The position numbers and the translations under genes were made by a program. Of a stretch of DNA of 64,000 nt, positions 21,701 to 29,046 are shown piece by piece. The first letter of the stretch is position 1. Each line of letters starts with the position of its first letter. The stretch is from contig JADJYT010000003.1 in the NCBI GenBank assembly GCA_016719635.1, forward strand, positions 62,001-126,000, given 5' to 3'. Source of the DNA: Sphingobacteriales bacterium. Its GTDB lineage: Bacteria; Bacteroidota; Bacteroidia; Chitinophagales; JADIYW01. Below the pieces are notes generated by a model. It saw only the letters and a program-made list of their open reading frames with translations, searched no databases and had not been told where the DNA came from.

Positions 21701-22882
21701 CGGTTGAATGTCATTGGTACCGCATATACCGGCATACGCCATAATGGTGGTTCCGCTTCCCGGTTCGTAAGCAGACGAAGAAGCCCTGTTGCCTCCGCAG
21801 GAACCCGTCCCGGCGTTAAACGTATGGTTTGCACCTAACTGATGCCCCATTTCATGTATCACATAATCAATATCGTAAGAGTCTCCAACGGGGTTGGATG
21901 AGCCTGTTACGCCTCTGGCCTTATTACCCGTATTACAGACACAACCTAAAAAAGCGACGCCGCCGCCGCCGGTACTGAAGACATGGCCGATATCGTAATT
22001 GGCATTACCGATTCTGGCGTCACAAACAGTCTGGTTCTGACCCAGCATGGAGCTTCCATTGGTGTTTGAATAGGTATCACTTGTTATAAAGATTAAGGTG
22101 TCATTATTCGGTACGAGATTCATATGGAAAGACAAATCTTTTTCCAACACCCCGTTCACCCTGTTTACGGAAGTCACCATGGCACTCAGAACCCTTGCCT
22201 TCGTTGGATTTGGAGATGCCACCGCCGCCGAATACTCGATGGTACAGGCCAGCGCCAGGCGGAACGTTCTGATTTTGCCGTCCGTAACGATGGCATTGTT
22301 TGAATTATTGACCAGCCTTTGTCCGTTGGTATTCGATGGATTTAACAGCTGTGACTCATCTGATGCCGGCGTTTCACATACAGAAAACTGGCCGGGCTGA
22401 CGAACATAATCTTTTTTGTAATAGCAGTTATAAAAACCTGTATTGACATTCGTATAGGGGTCTATAAAGAAGATGCCCTCTTTGCTGAAGACCATCGCAT
22501 GGAATCCGAATTCCGTATAATCGAGCTTTGCCGTGACAAACGGATCATCCGCCGCTATCGCCTGGTAGGTTTTGATCATCGGGTATTTATCCGCCAGCTC
22601 CTTCTCCATCGTAACCCGTTCAAACACCTTGAACGTTCGGTATCCGCCGTCCGGCGTTGGCAGCTGCATAAGTATGGACTGGCCGCTTGCCTCCGAAGGA
22701 ATCTGAAGCTGGAGGTTTCTGAAGGAAGCGTCATTCAACTGCACCTTATTTGACTGGAGCGGAATGATTTTCTGCTCACCCGGCATATGGAGTCTGCTTG
22801 CCGATACATTTAGCCACAGGTTATCCAGGGCAAACGTGTTTAACACACAAATACTACATAGTAACGTCAGTAGTTTATTCAT
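18800..22882 (-). CDS. Secreted reprolysin-like metalloprotease, T9SS
   Basis: The 1360-residue secreted protein has a signal peptide (MNKLLTLLCSICVLNTFA), a propeptide of about 180 residues, then a zincin domain with HEMGHQLGANH and a following Met-turn (SGTTIMAYAG). After this come fibronectin/PKD-like beta domains (VNPT-preceding FNTAGIYTVSLTAY) and nine almost identical 51-residue repeats, each with one Cys pair pattern (TICQG..LGCDSSVYL). The C-terminus is a type A T9SS sorting domain (PNPNKGQFDI, YNVAGQELRKE, NGMYFISVYG). It should be exported by type IX secretion and bound to or released from the surface. The substrate is unknown. Confidence 0.9.
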   Translation of the reverse strand: MNKLLTLLCSICVLNTFALDNLWLNVSASRLHMPGEQKIIPLQSNKVQLNDASFRNLQLQIPSEASGQSILMQLPTPDGGYRTFKVFERVTMEKELADKYPMIKTYQAIAADDPFVTAKLDYTEFGFHAMVFSKEGIFFIDPYTNVNTGFYNCYYKKDYVRQPGQFSVCETPASDESQLLNPSNTNGQRLVNNSNNAIVTDGKIRTFRLALACTIEYSAAVASPNPTKARVLSAMVTSVNRVNGVLEKDLSFHMNLVPNNDTLIFITSDTYSNTNGSSMLGQNQTVCDARIGNANYDIGHVFSTGGGGVAFLGCVCNTGNKARGVTGSSNPVGDSYDIDYVIHEMGHQLGANHTFNAGTGSCGGNRASSSAYEPGSGTTIMAYAGICGTNDIQPHSDDYFHRASINEIYNYIAGSTACAVITNSNNTPPEIIDYTATYYIPYKTSFEITAAATDADGDPINYCWEEYDLGPEGSWDNNGIITAPIFRSILPTASPTRTFPKWDSLIKNVIKYKGEVLPETTRDVKFRCTVRDINNGYGRFNAPSGNLVLKSTITTSLFRVTSFPSASNINGNTNQTVAWDVAGTTASPISCANVDIYLSLDSARTFPYLLAGNTPNDGSESVLIPNVFTDNASARIKVKGSGNVFFDLNNGWIKINQAVVSQFSMNDSVICRGSSLTFTNSSTGSPDSVRWTINGGTPSTSTSQTTVDVTFNTAGIYTVSLTAYKAGVGSTPFSKTLTVNPTAITQFSRTICQGESVTIGNQTFTTPGNYNVHLQTSLGCDSSVYLTLTVNPTAITQFSRTICQGESVTIGNQSFTTPGNYNVHLQTSLGCDSSVYLTLTVNPTVITQFSRTICQGDSVTIGNQSFTTPGNYNVHLQTSLGCDSSVYLTLTVNPTVITQFSRTICQGDSVTIGNQSFTTPGNYNVHLQTSLGCDSSVYLTLTVNPTVITQFSRTICQGDSVTIGNQSFTTPGNYNVHLQTSLGCDSSVYLTLTVNPTVITQFSRTICQGDSVTIGNQSFTTPGNYNVHLQTSLGCDSSVYLTLTVNPTAITQFSRTICQGDSVTIGNQSFTTPGNYNVHLQTSLGCDSSVYLTLTVNPTVITQFSRTICQGDSVTIGNQSFTTPGNYNVHLQTSLGCDSSVYLTLTVNPTAITQFSRMICLGDSVTIGNQSFTTPGNYNVHLQTSLGCDSSVYLVLTVETPPAKPILDIRNDSLIATGSSAITYKWYLNGVLQSSTDSPSFKPTQPGNWTVVAFSANNCVSETSAPFIVSGVKKNSQQVLFAVLPNPNKGQFDIQITAAKSGQYMLSMYNVAGQELRKETLNVSKGTSTLHFNADHLENGMYFISVYGEEGMVTQTVLIQ
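19300..20676 (-). repeat. Nine tandem 153-bp repeats in protease gene
   Basis: Nine in-frame copies of a 153-bp unit encode TLTVNPT[AV]ITQFSRTIC followed by QG[ED]SVTIGNQ. Identity is near complete, and the variants (ACC/ACT, A/V, E/D) alternate among copies, which points to recent unequal crossing-over. The last copy differs (RMICLGDS). Boundaries are approximate by a few bases. Confidence 0.9.
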
Positions 22883-23096
22883 ACATGGTCATTTTAAAAA
22901 ATATATAGTTGTTTATCCGGCTTAACGGCTTATTCTTAATTGCGTTTCATCAGCATTTATCAAAAACAGAGAGATATACAAACGGCTTTTGTAATTTTTG
23001 ACTAACAAATATAAACATTTATACCTTTCTGTAAAAACTCTTTATACACACAACCCCTGTATTTGATTCACATCAATACGACTGCATTTAAAACAC

Positions 23097-23120
23097 AAAA
23101 GACCGGCATTAAGCCGGTCT
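23097..23120 (-). terminator. rplY terminator
   Basis: AGACCGGC and GCCGGTCT pair around a short ATTAA loop, with an A run on the plus strand that gives a U tail for minus-strand transcripts. It lies 23 bases after the rplY stop. Confidence 0.75.
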
Positions 23121-23143
23121 CTGACAGTTCAGTCAATAGCTGA

Positions 23144-23743
23144 TTATTTTTTCTTAGCTGCCGTTTCTGCTTTGGCAGCGTCTGTAGCGGCACTTTTCAA
23201 TGCTCTTGTAATCTCAATGGATACCAATGGAATGGACGGTGAGGTCAGGATTTCAAAGCCCTGATCCGGTAAATCCTTCACCTTGAACGACTGCCCCAGT
23301 TTCAGCGGCGTAATATCCACCTCAATGGTGTCTTTCATGTTCTCAGGAGCGGATTTCACTTTCACCTTTCTCACTTTCACTAACAACTTACCCCCTTCTT
23401 TCACCCCTTGTGAAGTACCTACCACCCTGATAGGAACATCCGCGATTACTTTCACGCCGGGTAGCAGTTTCAGGAAATCAACGTGTCTGATTTCTTCCGT
23501 CACCGGATGCGCCTGTACATCTTTCAACAAGGCTTCATGGGTGGTGCCATCGATGTCAACTATGGCTTTGTAGAATTTCGGCGTGTACAGGATTCCTCTC
23601 AACTCGCTGATAGTTGATGTGAAGTGTACCACCTCGTTTCCCGCATACATCACGCAGGGAATAAGGCCTGCGGCTCTGTCCGCTTTAGAGGCTGTTTTTC
23701 CTACGTTTGTTCTAGCTTTTCCGCTAATGGTAATGGTTTGCAT
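23144..23743 (-). CDS. rplY: 50S ribosomal protein L25/Ctc
   Basis: The 199-residue long form of L25 has an N-terminal 5S rRNA-binding beta barrel (MQTITISGKARTNVGKTA, GLIPCVMYAGNE, HEALLKDVQAHPV) plus a C-terminal TL5/Ctc domain (VPIRVVGTSQGVKEGGKL onward) and an Ala/Lys tail. L25 binds 5S rRNA in the central protuberance. It follows prs by 6 bases on the same strand, the common prs-rplY-pth association in bacteria, although here the metalloprotease sits between rplY and pth. Confidence 0.95.
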   Translation of the reverse strand: MQTITISGKARTNVGKTASKADRAAGLIPCVMYAGNEVVHFTSTISELRGILYTPKFYKAIVDIDGTTHEALLKDVQAHPVTEEIRHVDFLKLLPGVKVIADVPIRVVGTSQGVKEGGKLLVKVRKVKVKSAPENMKDTIEVDITPLKLGQSFKVKDLPDQGFEILTSPSIPLVSIEITRALKSAATDAAKAETAAKKK

Positions 23744-23749
23744 AAAAAA

Positions 23750-24694
23750 TTACTTTTTTTTATTGATGAATAATGAATTAATGGATTTGAATTCGTGTGC
23801 ATTGCGGATTGCCCTTGCAAACAACGGTGCCACCGACAATACCTTTATTTTGGAAGATACCTGTTTCAACGGGATGGAATCACAGACCACCAGCTCCGTT
23901 AAAGCGGAAGCCTCAATTTTTTCATAAGCCTTGCCTGATAAAACCGGATGCGTAATCAGTGCGCGCACGCTCTTCGCTCCTTTTTCGAGCAGCAGATTGG
24001 CAGCCGCTGTCAGTGTCCCGCCTGTATCAATGAGGTCATCCGTCAGGATGACATTTTTATCGGTCACATCCCCTATCAGGCTCATGGACTCAATTTCGTT
24101 GGCCTTTGAGCGGAACTTATCGCAAATCACCAGGTCTGCGTTGAACTGGCGGGCATAGTTTCTGGCGCGTTTGATACCGCCCACATCGGGGGAAGCAAAG
24201 ACTAGGTCGTCCAGACCCAATTCCTGTATATAAGGTGTAAAGATGGCATTGGCTTCCAGGTGGTCCACCGGAATATCGAAAAATCCCTGTATCTGCGGAG
24301 AATGCAGATCCATAGTCATGATACGCTGCGCCCCTGCCGCCACCAGCATATTGGCCACCAGTTTAGCACCAATGGCTACGCGAGGTTTGTCCTTCCTGTC
24401 CTGTCGTGCCAGCCCGAAATACGGCATCACCGCCACCACATAACCTGCTGAGGCTCTTTTCGCTGCATCCAGCAGCAACAACAATTCCATCAGGTTGTCT
24501 GCCGGGGCAAACGTACTTTGCATGCAAAACACATAGGAGCCGCGGATACTCTCGGTAATCACCGGTTCAAACTCGCCATCGCTGAACTGCATCACTTCGA
24601 CGGGTGTTAAATCCTGGCCGTAACTTTCCGCAATCTTATGCGAGAGATACTGGGTGCATCTGCCGGAAATGAGTTTTAAATCGTTAACAACCAC
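23750..24694 (-). CDS. prs: Ribose-phosphate pyrophosphokinase
   Basis: The enzyme makes PRPP from ribose 5-phosphate and ATP for nucleotide, His and Trp synthesis. I place the start at GTG 24694 (VVNDLKLISGRCTQYLS), giving 314 residues as in the family. An upstream ATG at 24745 overlaps the apparent promoter and would add 17 unmatched residues. Motifs are MQFSDGEFEP, MPYFGLARQDRK (flexible loop), DLHSPQIQGFFDIPVDHL and the PRPP loop NVILTDDLIDTGGTLTAAA. It is in an operon with rplY. Confidence 0.95.
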   Translation of the reverse strand: MVVNDLKLISGRCTQYLSHKIAESYGQDLTPVEVMQFSDGEFEPVITESIRGSYVFCMQSTFAPADNLMELLLLLDAAKRASAGYVVAVMPYFGLARQDRKDKPRVAIGAKLVANMLVAAGAQRIMTMDLHSPQIQGFFDIPVDHLEANAIFTPYIQELGLDDLVFASPDVGGIKRARNYARQFNADLVICDKFRSKANEIESMSLIGDVTDKNVILTDDLIDTGGTLTAAANLLLEKGAKSVRALITHPVLSGKAYEKIEASALTELVVCDSIPLKQVSSKIKVLSVAPLFARAIRNAHEFKSINSLFINKKK

Positions 24695-24717
24695 GTTAAT
24701 TTGCTGAATTTGAGGTG

Positions 24718-24745
24718 CGAAGATACCATTTTTATTACAAATCAA
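24718..24745 (-). promoter_or_regulatory. prs promoter
   Basis: The minus strand reads a -33 TTG at 24743-24745 and a -7 TATCTTCG at 24718-24725, with a 17-base spacer, followed by CACCTCAAATT as in the rpsO promoter. It would start transcription near 24712 and so excludes the ATG at 24745. Confidence 0.5.
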
Positions 24746-24790
24746 AAAACCGGGGCGGCTTTATTTATAATTTATTAATTCCTTTTCCCG

Positions 24791-24937
24791 ACCTCGAGGG
24801 TGGAAAAACACAACCCCGACCTGTCGACCGCAGTATGATAAATTTTTGAATGCAACACACTTAGCAATACCGACACTTTTCATGGATTCATTTAAATCAA
24901 TAGAAACCGTATTTCGTTCGGTGTAACCTCGAGGGTG
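24791..24937. repeat. CCTCGAGG palindromes in prs upstream gap
   Basis: The 316-base gap between prs and the PhnB-like gene holds two copies of ACCTCGAGGGTG (24791-24803 and 24925-24937). The same sequence forms a perfect inverted repeat at 37630-37662. No gene is supported in this gap. The repeats look like small dispersed elements of this genome. Confidence 0.6.
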
Positions 24938-25010
24938 TAATAAATAATCCAATATAAAGATTGATAAATCCTGCATTATTCCTTATTTTCAGAAAAGAAA
25001 ACAGAAAGTT

Positions 25011-25226
25011 ATGACCGAACCTAACTATCCCTGCCTGTGGTTTGACGGACAGGCAATAGAAGCCGCTGATTTTTACTGCTCCCTGTTTAAGAATGCAGCC
25101 ATCACCGCTGAAACGCCCATGGTCGTGAATTTTGAACTGAACGGTAAAAAACTGATGGCGCTGAACGGTGGTCCGCACTTCAAAACCAACCCTATCCCGA
25201 CTCATGGAAAACAAACCGAACAATGA
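25011..25226 (+). pseudogene. PhnB-like glyoxalase-fold protein, truncated
   Basis: The first 62 residues match the 3-demethylubiquinone methyltransferase-like/PhnB family (PCLWFDGQAIEAADFYCSLF, NFELNGKKLMALNGGPHFK). After NPIP the family text stops and the frame runs into the start region of the next gene (THGKQTEQ). Family members have about 130-160 residues, so roughly the C-terminal half is missing, as if a deletion had joined it to the gene downstream. The remnant overlaps that gene by 23 bases. It is unlikely to fold as a full enzyme. Confidence 0.65.
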
Positions 25227-25650
25227 AATCGTCAGTGCCAGAATTTTCCGCAGCGACAAAGCCCTGCTGTACAAGGCATGGACAGACCCTGACCATTTGA
25301 AAAACTGGTGGGGGCCCAACGGGTTTACCAATACCATACTTCAATACGACCTGCAGGTTGGCGGGAGGTGGATTTTGGTGATGCACGGCCCTGATGGAAG
25401 GGAGTATCCGAACGAATCTGTTTTTACCCGGATAGATGACCGGCAACTGATAGCATGGGATCGCATTACCAAACCCCATTTCAAGGTAGTCACCACATTT
25501 GAAACACACACCGCCCAGGAGACGAAGGCGGTGTTCCGGATGATTTTCAACGATGCGGAAGAATGCGGGAGACTGTCCGCTTTTATTGCAGAAAAGAATG
25601 AAGAGAATTTTGACAGGCTTGAAGCAGAACTAAAAAAAATGACACCCTGA
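25204..25650 (+). CDS. SRPBCC/AHSA1-family protein
   Basis: The start at ATG 25204 gives 148 residues beginning MENKPNNEIVSARIFRSDKA. The AHSA1/START-like pattern is clear: LLYKAWTDPDHLKNWWGPNG, DLQVGGRWILVMHGPDG, YPNESVFTRIDDRQLIAWD and a final helix (EENFDRLEAELKKM). These small helix-grip proteins bind hydrophobic ligands, and in Bacteroidota they often sit beside PhnB-like genes, as here. The specific ligand is unknown. It is intact and ends before a bidirectional terminator. Confidence 0.88.
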   Translation: MENKPNNEIVSARIFRSDKALLYKAWTDPDHLKNWWGPNGFTNTILQYDLQVGGRWILVMHGPDGREYPNESVFTRIDDRQLIAWDRITKPHFKVVTTFETHTAQETKAVFRMIFNDAEECGRLSAFIAEKNEENFDRLEAELKKMTP

Positions 25651-25670
25651 AATTCTTTCTCTGAATTAAA

Positions 25671-25698
25671 AAAGGGCAGCGTGCGTACGCTGCCCTTT
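25671..25698. terminator. Bidirectional terminator
   Basis: AAAGGGCAGCGT and ACGCTGCCCTTT form a perfect 12-bp stem with a 4-base loop between the convergent AHSA1-family and caspase-like genes. Confidence 0.85.
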
Positions 25699-25718
25699 AC
25701 TATAAACCATATCAATAT

Positions 25719-27059
25719 TTATAAGAACACGGTCGAACCAAGTCCGGTGCTGGATGGTGTCGTTGTGCTGTAACCATCAGGATCGTCTTCGTACTGAGGG
25801 TGGTCATCTGGCCTGTGGTGTATATTAATGTATTTAAACGCCTCATACATGGACACATCTCCATCATCATTCAAATCCGCATCTACTGCACCGCTGCCAT
25901 CCGGTTTGTTGCCTGTTATAGCAGCCATGAAGTGGAAGGTCAGGTCACCGAAATTATATTCCGGTGCATGGGCATGCGTCACTTCAAATTCAGTTCCGGC
26001 GGCAATAAGCACCCTGTTCGCACCGCTTAAGTCCCAGACCAGACCACCGCTGAAGCAGGGTTTCAACAGGAATATACCGGTACCAAAGGTCAGTGTATTG
26101 ATTTTTGCCGCCAGCGAATCATCGGAGAAAGTGGTGGCATCGTTGTAATAATAAATCACTTCATCGGTATTGTGATCTGTTACACCGGCTCTGGTGTCAT
26201 CGTCGTCTAAATCAGTGATGCCGTACTGGTCACCGGTGGATGTTTCATATCCGCCGCCGTGGTTATTGATGAAGCAGAAAAACTTGGTGGATGCGCCCAT
26301 TTTACTTCTCAAGTCAGACAGTGCGCTGTTCAGCCCAGCCTTAGTAGCCGGATAGTCTACCGGTGCCTCATCGGCATGGTCATCTGCAACACCTGCCTTA
26401 TACACTACGATGATATTCTTTTCACTGAACCCAAACTGATTCACCAATATCTTATGCAATGTATAAATGTCATTCCAGTAACGGTGATGTGCATTGCCGG
26501 AGTTGATGCCACCGCTGTATAGAAGCGCCACCTTTGTTTGGACCGGAGAAATTATAGATTCACATACAGCAGGGAATCTTCTGCAGAAATCATTTATTAC
26601 GATGGGACTTCTGAAATAGCTGACACTGTCAATGAAAGTAATTTCAGAAACGCGAATTCCGGCCAGCGAGGGGTCGCCGAAAATAGCTGCTGTTGTAACA
26701 AGTGACGGATCAGTGGATTCGAGTAAGTTGCCTTTGATTCTTACTTTTCTGCCGATAAAACCACTATAGTCCGGAACATGTGTAACCACTATGGGTTTGT
26801 AAATCCACAGGTATTTGTTTTCGCGTGTGGGACCGTCAACGCCCGCATCTTCCGGATCGTTGTATATTTTCCCAATGCCGCCAACTTCATCGTAATATCC
26901 TTCCACTGTAAATTCTGTACCAATCTTGGTACGCCAGTCGGCTGTTTTGATTTCAGAATAGTCGGCAAGTTCAGTACTGTTCTTCTTACACCCGCTGATT
27001 AGCGCGACTGCCGTGATGAAGAATAGAAGGAATAAATTCTTTAAATGCATCTTTTTCAT
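25719..27059 (-). CDS. Caspase/legumain-like lipoprotein
   Basis: The 446-residue protein has a lipoprotein signal (LFFITAVALISGC, Cys about 24), a beta-rich N-domain (about 30-150), and a clan CD peptidase-like domain. KVALLYSGGINSG opens the fold, FFCFINNHGGG supplies the catalytic His, and GIFLLKPCFSGGLVWDL supplies the Cys in the CFSG context. Near the C-terminus DADLNDDGDVSMYEAF is an EF-hand-type or dockerin-like calcium loop. Peptidase C13-like proteins of this kind are known in Bacteroidota, but substrate and partners are not. The outer membrane is the likely location. Confidence 0.75.
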   Translation of the reverse strand: MKKMHLKNLFLLFFITAVALISGCKKNSTELADYSEIKTADWRTKIGTEFTVEGYYDEVGGIGKIYNDPEDAGVDGPTRENKYLWIYKPIVVTHVPDYSGFIGRKVRIKGNLLESTDPSLVTTAAIFGDPSLAGIRVSEITFIDSVSYFRSPIVINDFCRRFPAVCESIISPVQTKVALLYSGGINSGNAHHRYWNDIYTLHKILVNQFGFSEKNIIVVYKAGVADDHADEAPVDYPATKAGLNSALSDLRSKMGASTKFFCFINNHGGGYETSTGDQYGITDLDDDDTRAGVTDHNTDEVIYYYNDATTFSDDSLAAKINTLTFGTGIFLLKPCFSGGLVWDLSGANRVLIAAGTEFEVTHAHAPEYNFGDLTFHFMAAITGNKPDGSGAVDADLNDDGDVSMYEAFKYINIHHRPDDHPQYEDDPDGYSTTTPSSTGLGSTVFL

Positions 27060-27265
27060 AATTTAAGTTTTTTGGGTGATTGAATGGTGTGTATTAAAGT
27101 TGATTTTATTTTTTCAGGATAACTATGATTTTAATCATGTTATTTATGCTGTAATTTTATAACTTATCCTGTCAGCTGTTCATAAAAGTTAGTATGCGGT
27201 GCTGCTGAATGAGAATTCGTAGCATTCTCTTCTTCCTGCACCATATTCTTTTTACATTTACAGTC

Positions 27266-28495
27266 ATGAATACATCTTTTAAAAAAGGATTTCACTCCAT
27301 TTGTGTTAAAGATCCTGTCATAGACGGATTATCTGCCCACGTTCCGCCCATCTATGCCACCTCTACCTTCAGTTATGAAAACCTGGAAGCTGCTTTTGAT
27401 TTTTTTAAAAGCGGCGGAAAAACGGAAAATGTGTTTACGTATTCCCGTTTAGGCAATCCTACGGTGAAACTGGTCGCGGAAAAGATAGCAGCTCTGGAAG
27501 CTTATGAGGTGAAAGATGAGAAGGGGGAACCGCTGAATGCTTTCGGTCTGTTATTTGCATCCGGAATGGCAGCCATTGCAGCCGCCATCATCGGTTTTGT
27601 AAAAACAGGCGATAAAGTCATCACGCAGGGAAATCTGTACGGCACCACCAACGAACTGCTTATCACCATTCTGAAAGATTTTGGAATTGAAACCATCTAC
27701 GCCGATTTAAAAGACCTGAATTATGTGGAAGATGCCATCATCAACGATGAAAAGATAAAACTGCTCTATATCGAAACGCCTGCCAATCCGACATTGGCAT
27801 CCTATGACCTCGATGGCCTCGCCGCCATCGCTCAAAATTTAGGAATCAAAACCATCGTGGATAATACGTTTGTGACACCATATTTTCAGCAGCCGCTAAA
27901 ATATGGTATTGACATCGTGGTACATTCCTCTACCAAATTCCTGAACGGGCACGGCACGGGCACTTCGGGTGTACTGATTGGCAAAGACAAAGCATTCATC
28001 ACCACCAAGCTCTACGGCATACAGAAAATGCTGGGCGGCATCTGCTCCCCTTTTGAGGCCTTCCTGCTGAACAACGGATTGAAGACATTGCCGCTGCGGA
28101 TGGAACAACATCAAAAGAATGCCCTGCAACTGGCAAGATACCTGATGCAGCATCCGAAAGTGGCGCATGTAAATTATCCCGGACTAGAGCAGCACCCCGA
28201 CCACCAGCTGGCAAAAGAACAAATGAGCGGCTTTGGCGGCATGCTGAGCTTTGAACTGAAAGACGGACTGGAAGCCGGCATGAATTTCATGCGCGGTATT
28301 CAATTCTGCACGTTAACGGCATCCTTGGGAACAGCGGATACGCTGGTGACACATCCGGCATCCACCAGCCATGTGAATGTGCCGAAAGCACAGCGGCAGC
28401 AAAACAATATTACCGACGGACTGATACGGGTATCTGCAGGGCTGGAGAATATTGAAGACATTATCGCTGATTTTGAGCAGGCATTATTTTCCTAA
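27266..28495 (+). CDS. Cys/Met metabolism PLP enzyme
   Basis: The start at ATG 27266 gives MNTSFKKGFHSICVKDPVID and 409 residues. The upstream open frame is unlike the family. It is a fold-type I PLP enzyme of the cystathionine gamma-synthase/methionine gamma-lyase/O-acetylhomoserine sulfhydrylase group. Visible segments are the IYATSTFSYEN N-terminus, YSRLGNPTVKLVAEKIAALE, LFASGMAAIAAA, and the PLP lysine in VVHSSTKFLNGHGTGTSGVL. The C-terminal SLGTADTLVTHPASTSH is typical of the group. O-acetylhomoserine sulfhydrylase or gamma-lyase activity cannot be separated here. Confidence 0.9.
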   Translation: MNTSFKKGFHSICVKDPVIDGLSAHVPPIYATSTFSYENLEAAFDFFKSGGKTENVFTYSRLGNPTVKLVAEKIAALEAYEVKDEKGEPLNAFGLLFASGMAAIAAAIIGFVKTGDKVITQGNLYGTTNELLITILKDFGIETIYADLKDLNYVEDAIINDEKIKLLYIETPANPTLASYDLDGLAAIAQNLGIKTIVDNTFVTPYFQQPLKYGIDIVVHSSTKFLNGHGTGTSGVLIGKDKAFITTKLYGIQKMLGGICSPFEAFLLNNGLKTLPLRMEQHQKNALQLARYLMQHPKVAHVNYPGLEQHPDHQLAKEQMSGFGGMLSFELKDGLEAGMNFMRGIQFCTLTASLGTADTLVTHPASTSHVNVPKAQRQQNNITDGLIRVSAGLENIEDIIADFEQALFS

Positions 28496-28646
28496 AAATC
28501 AATACGAATGCATCCTTTTTTTACAGCCTAACAATCTCATAACTAGTAATTTAAATAAATAAATCAATTTACCTGACTTTGTATTCCCTGCTTGAAGGCT
28601 GCTTATCCCCTCAAAAACTACTTAATGCACAAAATCTCAATAATAA

Positions 28647-28678
28647 TTTTGTGGTAATATGGAAAATCCGTATCTTTG
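28647..28678 (+). promoter_or_regulatory. rpsO promoter
   Basis: The -33 TTTTG (28647-28651) and -7 TATCTTTG (28671-28678) have a 19-base spacer, an almost ideal primary-sigma promoter for this phylum. The ATG of rpsO is 34 bases downstream. Confidence 0.85.
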
Positions 28679-28711
28679 CACTTCAAAATTAGACGACCAT
28701 TAAATAACAAG

Positions 28712-28981
28712 ATGATGTTGACGACAGAAAAAAAACAGGAAATTTTTAAAGAATTCGGTGGCTCCGCTGCCAACACAGGTTCTGTAGAAGCTCAGGTAGC
28801 CCTGATTTCTCACAGAATCAACCACATTTCAGGACATTTAAAAACGAACAGAAAAGACTTCTCTTCTACCCGTTCTTTATACAAGCTGGTAGGACAAAGA
28901 AAACGTTTGCTGAAGTATCTTGCCCACAAAGATATTGTCCAGTACAGAGCTTTAATTGAAAAACTGGGATTAAGAAAATAA
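28712..28981 (+). CDS. rpsO: 30S ribosomal protein S15
   Basis: The 89-residue protein has start ATG 28712 (MMLTTEKKQEIFKEFGG), matching the standard S15 length. Conserved segments are NTGSVEAQVALISHRINHIS and HLKTNRKDFSSTRSLYKLVG, ending in RALIEKLGLRK. S15 binds 16S rRNA helices 20-22 early in small-subunit assembly. It is followed by a terminator and then pnp, the conserved rpsO-pnp order. Confidence 0.97.
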   Translation: MMLTTEKKQEIFKEFGGSAANTGSVEAQVALISHRINHISGHLKTNRKDFSSTRSLYKLVGQRKRLLKYLAHKDIVQYRALIEKLGLRK

Positions 28982-28996
28982 TCCTTCTCTGCATAC

Positions 28997-29020
28997 AGCG
29001 AGGCTCACGCCTCGCTTTTT
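28997..29020 (+). terminator. rpsO terminator
   Basis: AGCGAGGC and GCCTCGCT pair around TCAC and are followed by a T run. It lies between rpsO and pnp, where partial read-through is common. Confidence 0.85.
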
Positions 29021-29046
29021 TATTTAATCCAATTAAATTATATATA

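Noticed and set aside
18903..22753. Many plus-strand open frames opposite the metalloprotease gene
   Set aside because: They are antisense shadows of a clearly coding minus-strand gene with a conserved protease domain and repeats.
24761..24976. 71-residue minus-strand frame upstream of prs
   Set aside because: It spans the repeats and the region with no protein-like composition, and lies upstream of the prs promoter without support.
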